In this document: positions 19,444 through 27,406 of the stretch, piece by piece
Layout of the letters: every line of letters begins with the position of its first letter
Position numbering within the stretch: the first letter of the stretch is position 1
Assembly: GCF_019991125.1 (NCBI RefSeq)
Contig: NZ_JAGENB010000003.1
Span: 62,001 to 126,000 of the forward strand
Length of the DNA: 64,000 nt
Direction: 5' to 3'
Origin: Phyllobacterium calauticae
Lineage (GTDB): Bacteria > Pseudomonadota > Alphaproteobacteria > Rhizobiales > Rhizobiaceae
Notes under the pieces: generated by a model
What the model was told of the DNA's origin: nothing
Databases searched by the model: none
What the model saw: the letters and a program-made list of their open reading frames with translations, nothing else
Position numbers and translations under genes: made by a program

Positions 19444-20397
19444 ATGTACAACTATCTCGATTTCGAAAAGCCGGTTGCTGATCTCGATGGCAAGATTCTC
19501 GAACTGAAGAAGCTTGCGGAAGAAGGCGGCGCACTCGACACCAATGACGAGATTGCCCGCCTGGAAAAGCGGTCGGCCGAGGCTTTGCGCGATCTCTACC
19601 GCAAGCTGACCCCCTGGCAGAAGGCGCAGATCGCCCGCCATCCCGACCGTCCGCATTGCGTCGACTACATCGGCAAGCTGTTCACGGACTTCACGCCGCT
19701 CGCCGGTGACCGCAACTTTGCCGAAGACGAGGCCATCCAGGCCGGTCTTGCCCGTTTCAACGGCCAGGCCGTCGCCGTGATCGGCCAGGAAAAGGGCAAC
19801 GACACGAAGTCCCGCCTCAAGCACAATTTCGGCATGGCCATGCCCGAAGGCTACCGCAAGGCCGTGCGCGTCATGGACCTGGCCGACCGCTTCAACCTTC
19901 CGGTCATCACGCTCGTCGATACGGCCGGCGCCTTTCCGGGCATCGCCGCGGAAGAGCGCGGACAGGCGGAAGCCATCGCGCGGTCCACCGCGGCATCGCT
20001 GAACCTGAAAGTGCCGATGGTTTCCGTCATCATCGGCGAAGGCGGCTCCGGCGGCGCCATCGCCATTGCCACGGCGAATCGGGTCTACATGCTCGAACAT
20101 GCAATTTATTCGGTGATCTCGCCGGAAGGCGCGGCATCGATCCTCTGGCACGATTCCACCCGCGCCAAGGATGCAGCAACCAACATGCGCATCACGGCAC
20201 AGGACCTGTACGAGCTGAAAATCATCGACGGCATCATTCCCGAACCCACGGGCGGCGCCCATCGCGGCAAGGATGCGGTGATCGAGGCGACGGGCAACAT
20301 CATCAACGTTGCCCTGAAATCCATGGCATCGATGGACGGCGAAGCGCTCAGGAAAGACCGGCGCGACAAGTTCCTCGCCATCGGGCGCAACCTTTAA
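19444..20397 (+). CDS. accA: Acetyl-CoA carboxylase carboxyltransferase subunit alpha
   Basis: Alpha subunit of the carboxyltransferase that makes malonyl-CoA with AccB, AccC and AccD. I chose the ATG at 19444 because [14 protein letters not shown] is the conserved start of rhizobial AccA and gives 317 residues, the usual length; the frame is open back to 19378. Crotonase-fold family blocks are present: [32 protein letters not shown] and [12 protein letters not shown] textbook terminator follows. The 215 bases between the previous gene and this start hold no convincing promoter that I can assign. Confidence 0.95.
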   Translation: MYNYLDFEKPVADLDGKILELKKLAEEGGALDTNDEIARLEKRSAEALRDLYRKLTPWQKAQIARHPDRPHCVDYIGKLFTDFTPLAGDRNFAEDEAIQAGLARFNGQAVAVIGQEKGNDTKSRLKHNFGMAMPEGYRKAVRVMDLADRFNLPVITLVDTAGAFPGIAAEERGQAEAIARSTAASLNLKVPMVSVIIGEGGSGGAIAIATANRVYMLEHAIYSVISPEGAASILWHDSTRAKDAATNMRITAQDLYELKIIDGIIPEPTGGAHRGKDAVIEATGNIINVALKSMASMDGEALRKDRRDKFLAIGRNL

Positions 20398-20409
20398 GAC
20401 CTGCACAAA

Positions 20410-20439
20410 GGCCCGGACATTCTCCGGGCCTTTTCTTTT
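20410..20439 (+). terminator. Rho-independent terminator of accA
   Basis: Perfect 8-bp stem GGCCCGGA / TCCGGGCC (20410-20417 and 20423-20430) with loop CATTC, followed by TTTTCTTTT. It lies 13 bases after the accA stop. Confidence 0.88.
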
Positions 20440-20610
20440 CTGCCAGAAAGACGCGGGTGCACACGGCCGGAAAGGCGCTAAGCCGCCGAATAAACCGGGG
20501 TGCGACGTTCCGGCAAAAAATTGTTGCGGTTTTTTTGCCAAAGCTGCTTGCAATTCACAGCCCAACCGATTACGAACCGGCCTGCGCAGACGAACGCGCA
20601 AGTGTGGCAC

Positions 20611-20687
20611 GCGCCCGTAGCTCAGCTGGATAGAGCACCAGACTACGAATCTGGGGGTCAGAGGTTCGAATCCTTTCGGGCGCGCCA
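20611..20687 (+). tRNA. tRNA-Arg (anticodon ACG)
   Basis: Full cloverleaf of 77 bases with encoded CCA: acceptor GCGCCCG / CGGGCGC, D arm starting AGCTCAGCTGGATAGAGC, anticodon loop CTACGAA between CCAGA and TCTGG with ACG at 20645-20647, and T arm with GGTTCGAATCC. The ACG anticodon becomes ICG by A34 deamination. A weak promoter (TTGCAA at 20548, TACGAA at 20571, 17-base spacer) lies upstream, and the gap also holds a hairpin with an A-run and T-run stem at 20512-20539. Confidence 0.97.
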
Positions 20688-20758
20688 TTCCTTCCCGACG
20701 AAAATCGATATCGCTGTTAGCGCGACCGGCATTGGCCGATGACGCGGCAATCCTGATT

Positions 20759-20887
20759 CTAGGCCAGGGATTGGCACACTTCGCAGATCAGCACGGCAAT
20801 CCCCACCACGACGCCAAAGGCCAGCAGATGCACCCAGACCGGTGTCGTATAATGCAGGTGTTGTTTGTCGTCATACTCGTCGTACAC
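20759..20887 (-). CDS. Possible 42-residue membrane microprotein
   Basis: A short open frame of 42 codons on the minus strand beginning with GTG. It encodes a polar start (VYDEYDDKQHLHY), one hydrophobic segment (VHLLAFGVVVGIAVLICEV) and a short tail with two cysteines. The pattern is that of a real single-pass protein, and it is the only sensible reading in the 450 bases between the tRNA and the next gene. No clear Shine-Dalgarno sequence precedes the GTG, so the call is tentative. Confidence 0.4.
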   Translation of the reverse strand: MYDEYDDKQHLHYTTPVWVHLLAFGVVVGIAVLICEVCQSLA

Positions 20888-21143
20888 GGCTTCGTTCTCG
20901 CGTGGGGATCAGGAGCCCGATCTTGGCCCAAGCCCCGGCGAACCGACAGCAAGGCCATGCTCAATACCGGTTCAATCGGGGATTTCGATTTGCCGTCCCC
21001 GCCGCGGCACCGAAAAGTCTGCCCGCAGGCGGCGTCCCCATGCCCAGAAAACGGGCTTTTTCGCGATCAACAAACTTAACAACTTGTAACTGTTTTCCGC
21101 CCAAGGCCGGGTGTATCTGTTTGCCAGATAATACGAGACACGC

Positions 21144-22082
21144 ATGGCAAATCATCTCCTCATCGCGGGTACAGGCCGGGCCGGAACGAGCCTTCTCGTC
21201 CGATATCTCGATGCCCTGGGACTGACCACACACATCACCAGATCCAACGGACAGACCCATCTGATAGAGGACGCCAATGCCGGTTTGGAGGATCTTGTCC
21301 TCCATGGCGGCGCGAACCTTCCCTACGTCGTCAAATCCCCCTGGCTGTACCAGTTCATCGACGAGGTGCTCAAGCGCACCGACATTACGATTGACGGCGT
21401 CATCATTCCCATACGCAATCTGGCGGAAGCGGCAAGCAGCCGGATCATTCTCGAACTGCAGAGACTCCATCACACCCAGGAATGGATGGCCGACGAAGCG
21501 CGGACATGGGACCACTGGGGAGAAACACCCGGAGGCGCGGTGTATGCGCTCGATCCCGTCGATCAGGCCCGGCTGCTGGCCGTGGGATTCCACCACCTTG
21601 TCGAGCGCCTGACGCGGGCGGGAATACCGATTTATCTCATCGCCTTTCCGCGTTTCACCCAGGACCCCGAATATCTCTTTTCCACGCTCCGGGGATGCCT
21701 GCCCCCGTCGGCGAGCCTCGAATCCATTCTGCCGCTGCACAAGAGCCTGATAGATCCTGAAAAAGTGCGGGTGGAATCGGAAATTGCCGTGCAAACCCTG
21801 CCAAAACTCCCGGCGGCGGCATCGGATGACTTTCCGTCGCTGGAGCAGCTCGACAACATTGCCCTGCGGCGCGAGATCAAGAAGATGCGGCTTCTTCATG
21901 CCGCAGCCATGGACAGGCACAATCCGGACCACAGCGCACTGGAGCAAATGTCCCGGGAACAGGCGCAGATTATTCTGCGGCTGCAGGAGGAACTGACCGC
22001 CATCCGATCGAGCACCTCGTGGCGGATGACGCAGCCGCTGCGAAGGGTCGTTCAAAAGGTCCGCAGTCACGGGCAGCGATAA
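21144..22082 (+). CDS. Sulfotransferase-like P-loop protein with coiled-coil tail
   Basis: A 312-residue protein. It opens with a P-loop variant, IAGTGRAGTSLLVRYL, which matches the PAPS-binding 5'-phosphosulfate loop of bacterial sulfotransferase-like proteins better than a Walker A (no lysine after the glycine). A core with VVKSPWLYQFID and IPIRNLAEAASSRI fits the 3'-phosphate loop region. The last 60 residues form a coiled coil ending in SSTSWRMTQPLRRVVQ, a tail often seen on glycosyltransferases and surface polysaccharide enzymes. So a role in modifying a surface glycan is plausible; substrate and activity are unknown. Confidence 0.6.
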   Translation: MANHLLIAGTGRAGTSLLVRYLDALGLTTHITRSNGQTHLIEDANAGLEDLVLHGGANLPYVVKSPWLYQFIDEVLKRTDITIDGVIIPIRNLAEAASSRIILELQRLHHTQEWMADEARTWDHWGETPGGAVYALDPVDQARLLAVGFHHLVERLTRAGIPIYLIAFPRFTQDPEYLFSTLRGCLPPSASLESILPLHKSLIDPEKVRVESEIAVQTLPKLPAAASDDFPSLEQLDNIALRREIKKMRLLHAAAMDRHNPDHSALEQMSREQAQIILRLQEELTAIRSSTSWRMTQPLRRVVQKVRSHGQR

Positions 22083-22305
22083 CCGGACGGGCCGGCTGCC
22101 GCGGCAAGATGGAAGCGGGTTTCTGCGCCCCTTCAAGGCCGTCATGATTGACGTGATTCGACCCGCCCCAATTTGGCCATCCACTCCGCACTTCCTGCAA
22201 AGCAGCTATGCATTCTTGTCACTGCAAGTTTCGCCGGGCATCGACTATATGCAGGTCACGATCAAGAAATGATCCAACAAACAATAAGTTACCAAGGTGA
22301 GTGAA

Positions 22306-22455
22306 ATGAACCTGATCCGCTCTTACAACAACTGGCGCCGTTATCGTGACACCGTCACGGAACTGAACCGCCTGTCCGCACGTGAACTGAACGACCTCGG
22401 CATCTCCCGTGGCGATATCGCCTTCGTTGCCAAGAAGGCCGCAGCTGCGCGCTAA
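22306..22455 (+). CDS. DUF1127 family small basic protein
   Basis: A 49-residue arginine-rich protein. It has the DUF1127 core: NNWRRYRDTVTELNRLSARE followed by LNDLGISRGDI, and an Ala/Lys-rich end. The ribosome-binding site AAGGTGAG precedes the ATG. Proteins of this family in Rhodobacter (CcaF1) and Agrobacterium bind RNA and influence small-RNA levels. Just 15 bases after the stop begins a series of three hairpins with CCTCCTCCC loops, the same arrangement as ccaF1-CcsR1-4. A TATATG at 22246 may be the -10 of its promoter. Confidence 0.9.
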   Translation: MNLIRSYNNWRRYRDTVTELNRLSARELNDLGISRGDIAFVAKKAAAAR

Positions 22456-22469
22456 TCGAATTCAAAGTT

Positions 22470-22506
22470 AACGTTCGGGATGACCTCCTCCCAGGTTCCG
22501 AACGTT
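22470..22506 (+). ncRNA. Cuckoo/CcsR-type sRNA hairpin 1
   Basis: A 9-bp perfect stem AACGTTCGG / CCGAACGTT (22470-22478 and 22498-22506) encloses a 19-base loop carrying CCTCCTCCC at 22484-22492. The loop is complementary to Shine-Dalgarno-like GGGAGGAGG and copies the anti-SD end of 16S rRNA. It is the first of three such hairpins behind the DUF1127 gene and has no T-run of its own, so it is probably cut out of a longer transcript. Confidence 0.8.
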
Positions 22507-22507
22507 C

Positions 22508-22540
22508 AAAGGCCGGCACTCCTCCTCCCAGCCGGCCTTT
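22508..22540 (+). ncRNA. Cuckoo/CcsR-type sRNA hairpin 2
   Basis: A 10-bp perfect stem AAAGGCCGGC / GCCGGCCTTT (22508-22517 and 22531-22540) has a 13-base loop with CCTCCTCCC at 22521-22529. It starts one base after hairpin 1. The stem sequence differs fully from those of hairpins 1 and 3, while the loop is the same, which shows selection on the loop and on pairing rather than on the stem bases. Confidence 0.82.
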
Positions 22541-22548
22541 ACAAATAG

Positions 22549-22588
22549 CACCCACCGCACCTCCTCCCGCGGTGGGTGTTGTTTTTTC
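22549..22588 (+). ncRNA. Cuckoo/CcsR-type sRNA hairpin 3 with terminator
   Basis: A 10-bp perfect stem CACCCACCGC / GCGGTGGGTG (22549-22558 and 22569-22578) has a 10-base loop with CCTCCTCCC at 22560-22568, followed by TTGTTTTTTC. The last hairpin therefore doubles as the Rho-independent terminator of the DUF1127-sRNA transcript. The loop bases are those of the other two hairpins. Confidence 0.85.
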
Positions 22589-22672
22589 AGGCCCTGCCTG
22601 ATTGCCGCCCGCTGGCTTTCCCCGTATTGATCGCCGCATATTGGTCGCATGATCCACAGGCGGAGGAACTTC

Positions 22673-24238
22673 ATGACAAGCGGCATCCACCACATCACCC
22701 TGATCACCCGCAGCGTTCAGGCGAATGTGGACTTCTATGCCGGTTTTCTCGGCCTTCGCCTCGTCAAGCGCACCGGCGGTTATGAAGACGCGACCCAGCT
22801 TCACCTCTTTTACGGCGACACCTCCGCGTCCCCCGGGTCCCTGATCACCTTTCTCGTCTGGGAAGACGGGTCGCTCGGCCGGGTGGGTTACGGGCAGCCG
22901 AGCGAAATCGCGCTTGCCATCGCCCCGGATGCCATCGGCTTCTGGCTGACCCGCGCACTCCAGCACAACATTGCCGTCACCGGCCCCGCACAGGAGTTCG
23001 GCGAAACGGTCTTGCGACTGAAAGATCCCGACGGCGTGATCGTGAAACTCGTCGGAACATCAGGCGTAACGGGCACCGCGCCTTGGACCGTCCGGGGTAT
23101 TGCCGCGGCAGACGCCATCCGGCGCATCCGCGGCGCCACTGTCCTCACCGAACAGCCGCAGGCCACCTGCGCCTTTCTGGAAACCTATTTCGGCTTTCAC
23201 GCCGGCGAGCGCACCGACACGATTGTGCGGATGGTTTCGGATACCGGCGATTGCGTCGATGTGCGCGATGCCAGCGGCTTCTGGAGTTCGGCGCCCGGCA
23301 CCGGCACGGTCGATCACATCGCCTTCCGCGCGCCCGATATCGCCCATGTCCAGGAGACCTACAACAGCCTGATCAGGGATGGGTCGGACGCGACCGCCAT
23401 GCATGACCGCAAGTATTTTCACTCGATCTATGTGCGCGAGCCCGGCGGCACGCTGTTCGAGATGGCGACCGACGGTCCCGGCATGCTTGTGGACGAGCCG
23501 CTGGAAACGCTCGGCACGCAACTGTTCATTCCGCCGCATTTTGCCGAAGAGGCCGCCAATCTCAAAGTGATGCTGCCGCAGTTCGGCCTGCCCGGCGAGG
23601 AGCGGTTCCTCTACCGCGAGCTGCCTTTCGTGCACCGCGTCTATACGCCCGACCACACTGATGACCTGACGCTTGTGCTTTTGCATGGCTCCGACGGCAA
23701 TGAGACAACGTTGCTGCCGCTTGCCGCCAATGCCGCGCCGCATGCCACCCTCATTGGTTTACGCGGGCGCAGCAACGAAGAGGGTATCGGCCGCTGGTTC
23801 CGCCGCTTCGGCCCCCTGAGTTTCGATCAGCAGGATATCCGTTCGGAGGCCGAAGCACTGGCAGCCTTCATCGAAGAGGCGGCCGAGGCCTATCGTCTCG
23901 ATCTCGAACGCACGGTGTTTCTGGGTTATTCCAACGGCGCCAACATGCTGGTGGCAACCATGCTGCTGCATCCCGGCCTTGTCAGGAATGCAATTCTCCT
24001 GCGCGCGATGAATGTTCTTGAGGAGACACCGCACGCGGATTTGAGCCATGCGAAAATTCTGATGATCAATGGCGACCACGACCTGTTCGGCGCCAAGACG
24101 CCTGATCTCGAAGCGCTGCTGCGGCAGGCCGGAGCGGAACTTATCGTCCAGCGTGTCCATGCCGGGCATGAAACCGGCCAGCACGACATTGAAGCCATCA
24201 AGCAATGGATTGCCGCCAATCTTGATCAAGAGGCCTGA
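22673..24238 (+). CDS. VOC ring-cleaving dioxygenase fused to alpha/beta hydrolase (MhqO-MhqD type)
   Basis: About 521 residues from the ATG at 22673, which follows GGAGG. Residues 1-310 are a two-module VOC protein of the MhqO/MhqE kind: SGIHHITLITRS with the first metal His, GTVDHIAFRAPD with the second and EPGGTLFEMATDGPG with the Glu. Residues about 325-521 are an alpha/beta hydrolase like MhqD/YodD: VLLHGSDGNE, nucleophile elbow GYSNGAN, NGDHDLF and VHAGHE supply Ser, Asp and His. In Bacillus these activities are separate proteins for quinone stress; here they are one chain. It converges on a second VOC gene with a terminator between them. Confidence 0.85.
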   Translation: MTSGIHHITLITRSVQANVDFYAGFLGLRLVKRTGGYEDATQLHLFYGDTSASPGSLITFLVWEDGSLGRVGYGQPSEIALAIAPDAIGFWLTRALQHNIAVTGPAQEFGETVLRLKDPDGVIVKLVGTSGVTGTAPWTVRGIAAADAIRRIRGATVLTEQPQATCAFLETYFGFHAGERTDTIVRMVSDTGDCVDVRDASGFWSSAPGTGTVDHIAFRAPDIAHVQETYNSLIRDGSDATAMHDRKYFHSIYVREPGGTLFEMATDGPGMLVDEPLETLGTQLFIPPHFAEEAANLKVMLPQFGLPGEERFLYRELPFVHRVYTPDHTDDLTLVLLHGSDGNETTLLPLAANAAPHATLIGLRGRSNEEGIGRWFRRFGPLSFDQQDIRSEAEALAAFIEEAAEAYRLDLERTVFLGYSNGANMLVATMLLHPGLVRNAILLRAMNVLEETPHADLSHAKILMINGDHDLFGAKTPDLEALLRQAGAELIVQRVHAGHETGQHDIEAIKQWIAANLDQEA

Positions 24239-24246
24239 AATGCAGG

Positions 24247-24274
24247 AAGGCCCGACGCTTGCGCGTCGGGCCTT
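24247..24274. terminator. Bidirectional Rho-independent terminator
   Basis: A 12-bp perfect stem AAGGCCCGACGC / GCGTCGGGCCTT (24247-24258, 24263-24274) with loop TTGC, between two convergent genes. T-rich sequence follows on the plus side (ttattcatt) and the A residues on the other side give Ts in the opposite transcript. Confidence 0.8.
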
Positions 24275-24285
24275 ATTCATTCTGG

Positions 24286-25239
24286 TCAGACCAGAGGCTT
24301 CAGGTTTGCTTCGATGGACGCCCGCTTGCCCTCGAGGAACGGCGGCAGGGACAATCCTTCGCCCAGCGTTTCCAGCGGTTCGTCAACGGTGAAGCCGGGA
24401 CCATCCGTGGCAATCTCGAACAGAATGCCATTGGGCTCGCGGAAATACAGCGAGCGGAAATAGTAGCGCTCGACCTCGCCGCTGGAAGGCATGCGAAAAC
24501 TCTTCAGCCGTTCCGTCCATTCGTGCAGCTGCTGCACATCCGGCGCCCTGAACGCCACGTGATGCACCGCGCCCGCACCTTGACGGGCCACGGGAAGATC
24601 CGGCTGGACGGCGACGTGCAGTTCGGCAGCAGGTCCGCCCTCACCCATGGAAAAGACGTGGACATGACCGGCCCCGTCGGGAGACGGATAGGTGCTGGTC
24701 TGGCGCATGTTCATCACATGCAGAAGAATGGCTTCCGTGTTGGTGATATCAGGCACGCTGATGGTGATCGGGCCAAGGCCTCTGATCTGGTGTTCGGCCG
24801 GAACCGGGCTCTTGTCCCAGGGATGCGACGGGCCCGCGCCGCCATCATCGATCAACCGGAAACGCTGGCCTTCGCCGTCCTCGAAATCGAGCGAGTCACG
24901 GCCGCCGATTGCGACGATTTCGTCCGACTTGACGCCAAGGTCGTTGAAGCGTGCCTTCCACCAGACAAGGCTGGCCTTGCTGCCGACGCGCAGACCCGTG
25001 CGCGCAATGCTATGCGTGCCGCGCCGCTCCGGGCCGACAGGCCAGTCGAAGAAGGTCAGGTCGGTGCCGGGCGTTGCCTCGCCATCGGCATAGAACAGGT
25101 GATAGGCGCTGGTATCGTCCTGGTTGACTGTCTTCTTGACGAGCCGCAAACCGAGGGTCTGCGTGTAGAAACGCAGGTTTTCCGGGGCATTCGCCGTGAT
25201 GGCGGTCAGATGATGGATACCTGTCAATTGTAGGGACAT
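24286..25239 (-). CDS. Ring-cleaving dioxygenase, VOC family (MhqO-like)
   Basis: A 317-residue extradiol-type dioxygenase or glyoxalase-fold protein, related to the N-terminal part of the fusion protein beside it. Visible blocks are [48 protein letters not shown] and [18 protein letters not shown]; these give His, His and Glu metal ligands. MhqO-like proteins clear quinones and catechols. It diverges from a LysR regulator gene across 168 bases, the standard layout for a LysR-controlled gene. GGAGG lies eight bases before its ATG. Confidence 0.87.
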   Translation of the reverse strand: MSLQLTGIHHLTAITANAPENLRFYTQTLGLRLVKKTVNQDDTSAYHLFYADGEATPGTDLTFFDWPVGPERRGTHSIARTGLRVGSKASLVWWKARFNDLGVKSDEIVAIGGRDSLDFEDGEGQRFRLIDDGGAGPSHPWDKSPVPAEHQIRGLGPITISVPDITNTEAILLHVMNMRQTSTYPSPDGAGHVHVFSMGEGGPAAELHVAVQPDLPVARQGAGAVHHVAFRAPDVQQLHEWTERLKSFRMPSSGEVERYYFRSLYFREPNGILFEIATDGPGFTVDEPLETLGEGLSLPPFLEGKRASIEANLKPLV

Positions 25240-25407
25240 GAAAGCCTCCTGAATGGTGTTGCCTGGCGCTCATGCGCCGTTGGGGTGAATATCTGCGCTA
25301 CGGGCGCCGATATAAAGCCCGCTTCGATGCAACCCATGTTCGGCAGGGCAGAACGATTTTCCCTGAACCGTCTTTGTTGTTGCGCTGTTGTCCTCTATAA
25401 GAGAACC

Positions 25408-26382
25408 ATGAAATGGCGCTTCGACGATCTCTTAACTTTTCTCGACGTGATGGAGACGGGCAGCATCACCATGACTGCCGCCCGGCTCAATCTGTCGAAA
25501 TCCGTGGTCAGCAAGCGCATCACCGATCTGGAAGCGGCGCTCGGTACGGAACTGTTCCAGCGTTCGCCGCGCAAACTGCTCGCCTCGGACAATGCCCGCG
25601 CCTTTGTCGAGCGTGTCCGGCCGCTCGTGCGCGAGCTCACCGAAGCGGCCGACACGGTCGGGGAGCGCTACAGTGCCATTCGCGGCACCTTGCGCATCAC
25701 GGCACCGATGACCTTCGGCACGTTTTACCTGAGCCGCCTGATTGCCGATTTCGCCCGGCAATATCCCGATCTCGAAATCGCCGTTGAACTCGACGACCGC
25801 ATGGTCGATCTCGTGAAAGGCGGCTTCGATGCCGGTATCCGCATCGGCATCCTGCGGGATTCCAGCCTGATCGCGCGCAAGCTGTGCACCGACCCGCGCG
25901 TCATATGCTGCAGCCCGGCCTTTGCCGCAGCCAACGGCCTGCCGCAAAACCTCGGCGAACTCGGCTCCTACGCGTGCATCGATTACTCCAACGTCAACAC
26001 CAGCCAGCTCTGGCAGTTCGAAAACCCGGCAGCCCCCGGCGAACCCATTTCGGTTGCCATGCACGGGCGCATCGTGGCCAACAATGGCGAAGCCATGCGC
26101 GACATGGCCATCGCCGGACTGGGCCTGGTGCTCCTGCCCATGTTCATCGCCGCCGAAGCGCTGCGGCGCGGCACGCTCATCCCGGTCTTGCCGGAGGCGA
26201 GGCCGCTGCCCTACAGGATCTATGCGGTCTACCCGCCGACCCGGCATGTCTCGGCCAAGGTGCGCGCCTTTATCGACCACGTGGCACGCCATATCGGCAA
26301 CCCTCCGATCTGGCAGATGCCCGACGCTCTGCAGACCGGCAGCCCTGAACCTGCGGAATCACAGGCCGAATCACCGGACTGA
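25408..26382 (+). CDS. LysR-family transcriptional regulator
   Basis: A 324-residue regulator with an N-terminal winged helix (DLLTFLDVMETGSITMTAARLNLSKSVVSKRI, in which SITMTAARL and SKSVVSKRI are the HTH) and a C-terminal periplasmic-binding-like effector domain. The ATG at 25408 places the HTH at the usual distance from the start; the frame is open to 25285 but the added residues look non-coding. It is divergent from the VOC dioxygenase gene, so it probably controls that gene in response to a quinone or other aromatic. The C-terminus is extended by about 20 polar residues. Confidence 0.88.
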   Translation: MKWRFDDLLTFLDVMETGSITMTAARLNLSKSVVSKRITDLEAALGTELFQRSPRKLLASDNARAFVERVRPLVRELTEAADTVGERYSAIRGTLRITAPMTFGTFYLSRLIADFARQYPDLEIAVELDDRMVDLVKGGFDAGIRIGILRDSSLIARKLCTDPRVICCSPAFAAANGLPQNLGELGSYACIDYSNVNTSQLWQFENPAAPGEPISVAMHGRIVANNGEAMRDMAIAGLGLVLLPMFIAAEALRRGTLIPVLPEARPLPYRIYAVYPPTRHVSAKVRAFIDHVARHIGNPPIWQMPDALQTGSPEPAESQAESPD

Positions 26383-26553
26383 ATTTGCAGGCGTCATCCG
26401 GCTCCGATCTGAAAAATCATAGCCGGTTTTGCAAAAAACCCTGTAAACACTGGGTATAAACCCCGAAAATGCGTCCTATTCCTGATGACAGGGGCGGCAA
26501 CGCATGCCATACAGACGCCTTCGATCAACGAATATACTGAGGAAACCGCCAAC

Positions 26554-26829
26554 ATGAATACGTCCGATCTTATCGAGAAGCTCGTCGCTGATCAGGGTCT
26601 TACAAAGGTTCAGTCCAAGGCGATTGTTGATAGCGTTCTTAAGGGCATCACCGATGCCGTCGTCGCAGGCGACGAAGTTTCGCTGCCAGGCTTCGGCAAG
26701 TTCAAGGTACAGTCGCGCGCTGCTCGCGAAGGCCGTAACCCTGCAACTGGCGCAACGATCAAGATCGCAGCCTCCAAGAAGGTTGCCTTCCAGCCTGCAA
26801 AGGCTCTGAAGGATGCCCTCAACGGCTAA
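26554..26829 (+). CDS. DNA-binding protein HU
   Basis: Nucleoid protein of 91 residues, beginning MNTSDLIEKLVADQGLTKVQ with the ATG at 26554 after GAGGAAA. The beta-arm region GRNPATGATIKIAASKKVAF, with the tip Pro, is complete. It is a single-gene unit: a long AT-rich leader upstream (with TTGCAA at 26429 and TATAAA at 26455, too far apart for a good promoter) and a strong terminator after it. Confidence 0.95.
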   Translation: MNTSDLIEKLVADQGLTKVQSKAIVDSVLKGITDAVVAGDEVSLPGFGKFKVQSRAAREGRNPATGATIKIAASKKVAFQPAKALKDALNG

Positions 26830-26852
26830 TCACCATTTGTGCTGATTTCATG

Positions 26853-26884
26853 AAAGGCGGTGCTCAGGCGCCGCCTTTTTTATT
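26853..26884 (+). terminator. Rho-independent terminator of the HU gene
   Basis: An 11-bp stem with one G-T pair, AAAGGCGGTGC (26853-26863) and its partner (26868-26878), loop TCAG, followed by TTTTTATT. The stop codon of the convergent GNAT gene lies inside the hairpin. Confidence 0.85.
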
Positions 26885-27406
26885 GTCGTTGCTGCTGCGT
26901 TCGAACCTGAAAAGAATAACGCTGTCGCCATCCTCTTCAAATTCGTCAACCGGCCGAAAACCAGCCGCTTCCGATGCCCTGATCGCATCCAGATCGCCCG
27001 CCTCGTGGGTGATATAGGCAAACCGCTCATCGGTGAAATGCGGGAAGGCGATTTGCGCAAGATATTCCCTCAGCATCAGCGAACCGATGCCGCGCCCGAT
27101 ATAGTCCGGCTCGCCAATAAACAGGTCGACGCTGATGCCATAGTCGAGCGCGGGCAGCTCGTCCTCATAGTCCGCGTTGCGGTAGCATTGCAGATAACCG
27201 AAAGGCTGCTCGCCATAATAGGCGATGTGACAGATATCCGGCGTCTCTCCGGTGAACAATGGCCCATATTCCTCCGCAACCTCGCTCGGGGTTATCGGGT
27301 CCGGCTGATAGGAGTCACGCATATGCGGCATCATCAGCCATTTCGCCATCAATGGCAGATAGGACAGTGAGGCCGGGCGAAATGTGATTGCAGAATGTTC
27401 AGTCAC
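26864..27406 (-). CDS. GNAT-family N-acetyltransferase
   Basis: About 180 residues of the AAC(6')/IucB-like GNAT type. Blocks include LSYLPLMAKWLMMPHMRDSY, GYLQCYRNADYEDELPALDYGI, and the acetyl-CoA-binding IGRGIGSLMLREYL. The start is best set at the GTG at 27406, which overlaps the stop of the SRPBCC gene (GTGACTGA); the frame is open further upstream but only within that gene. The acceptor is unknown: aminoglycosides, hydroxylysine or other amines are all possible for this branch. Chromosomal position argues against an acquired resistance gene. Confidence 0.8.
   Translation of the reverse strand: MTEHSAITFRPASLSYLPLMAKWLMMPHMRDSYQPDPITPSEVAEEYGPLFTGETPDICHIAYYGEQPFGYLQCYRNADYEDELPALDYGISVDLFIGEPDYIGRGIGSLMLREYLAQIAFPHFTDERFAYITHEAGDLDAIRASEAAGFRPVDEFEEDGDSVILFRFERSSNDNKKGGA

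Noticed and set aside
19399-20688. A 429-codon minus-strand frame across accA and the tRNA, beginning with MARPKGFEPLTPRF
   Set aside because: The first residues come from reading the antisense of the tRNA gene, a well-known annotation artefact; the rest is the shadow of accA.
20732-21079. A 115-codon plus-strand frame after tRNA-Arg(ACG)
   Set aside because: No ribosome site and a poor composition; the minus-strand 42-codon frame explains the region better.
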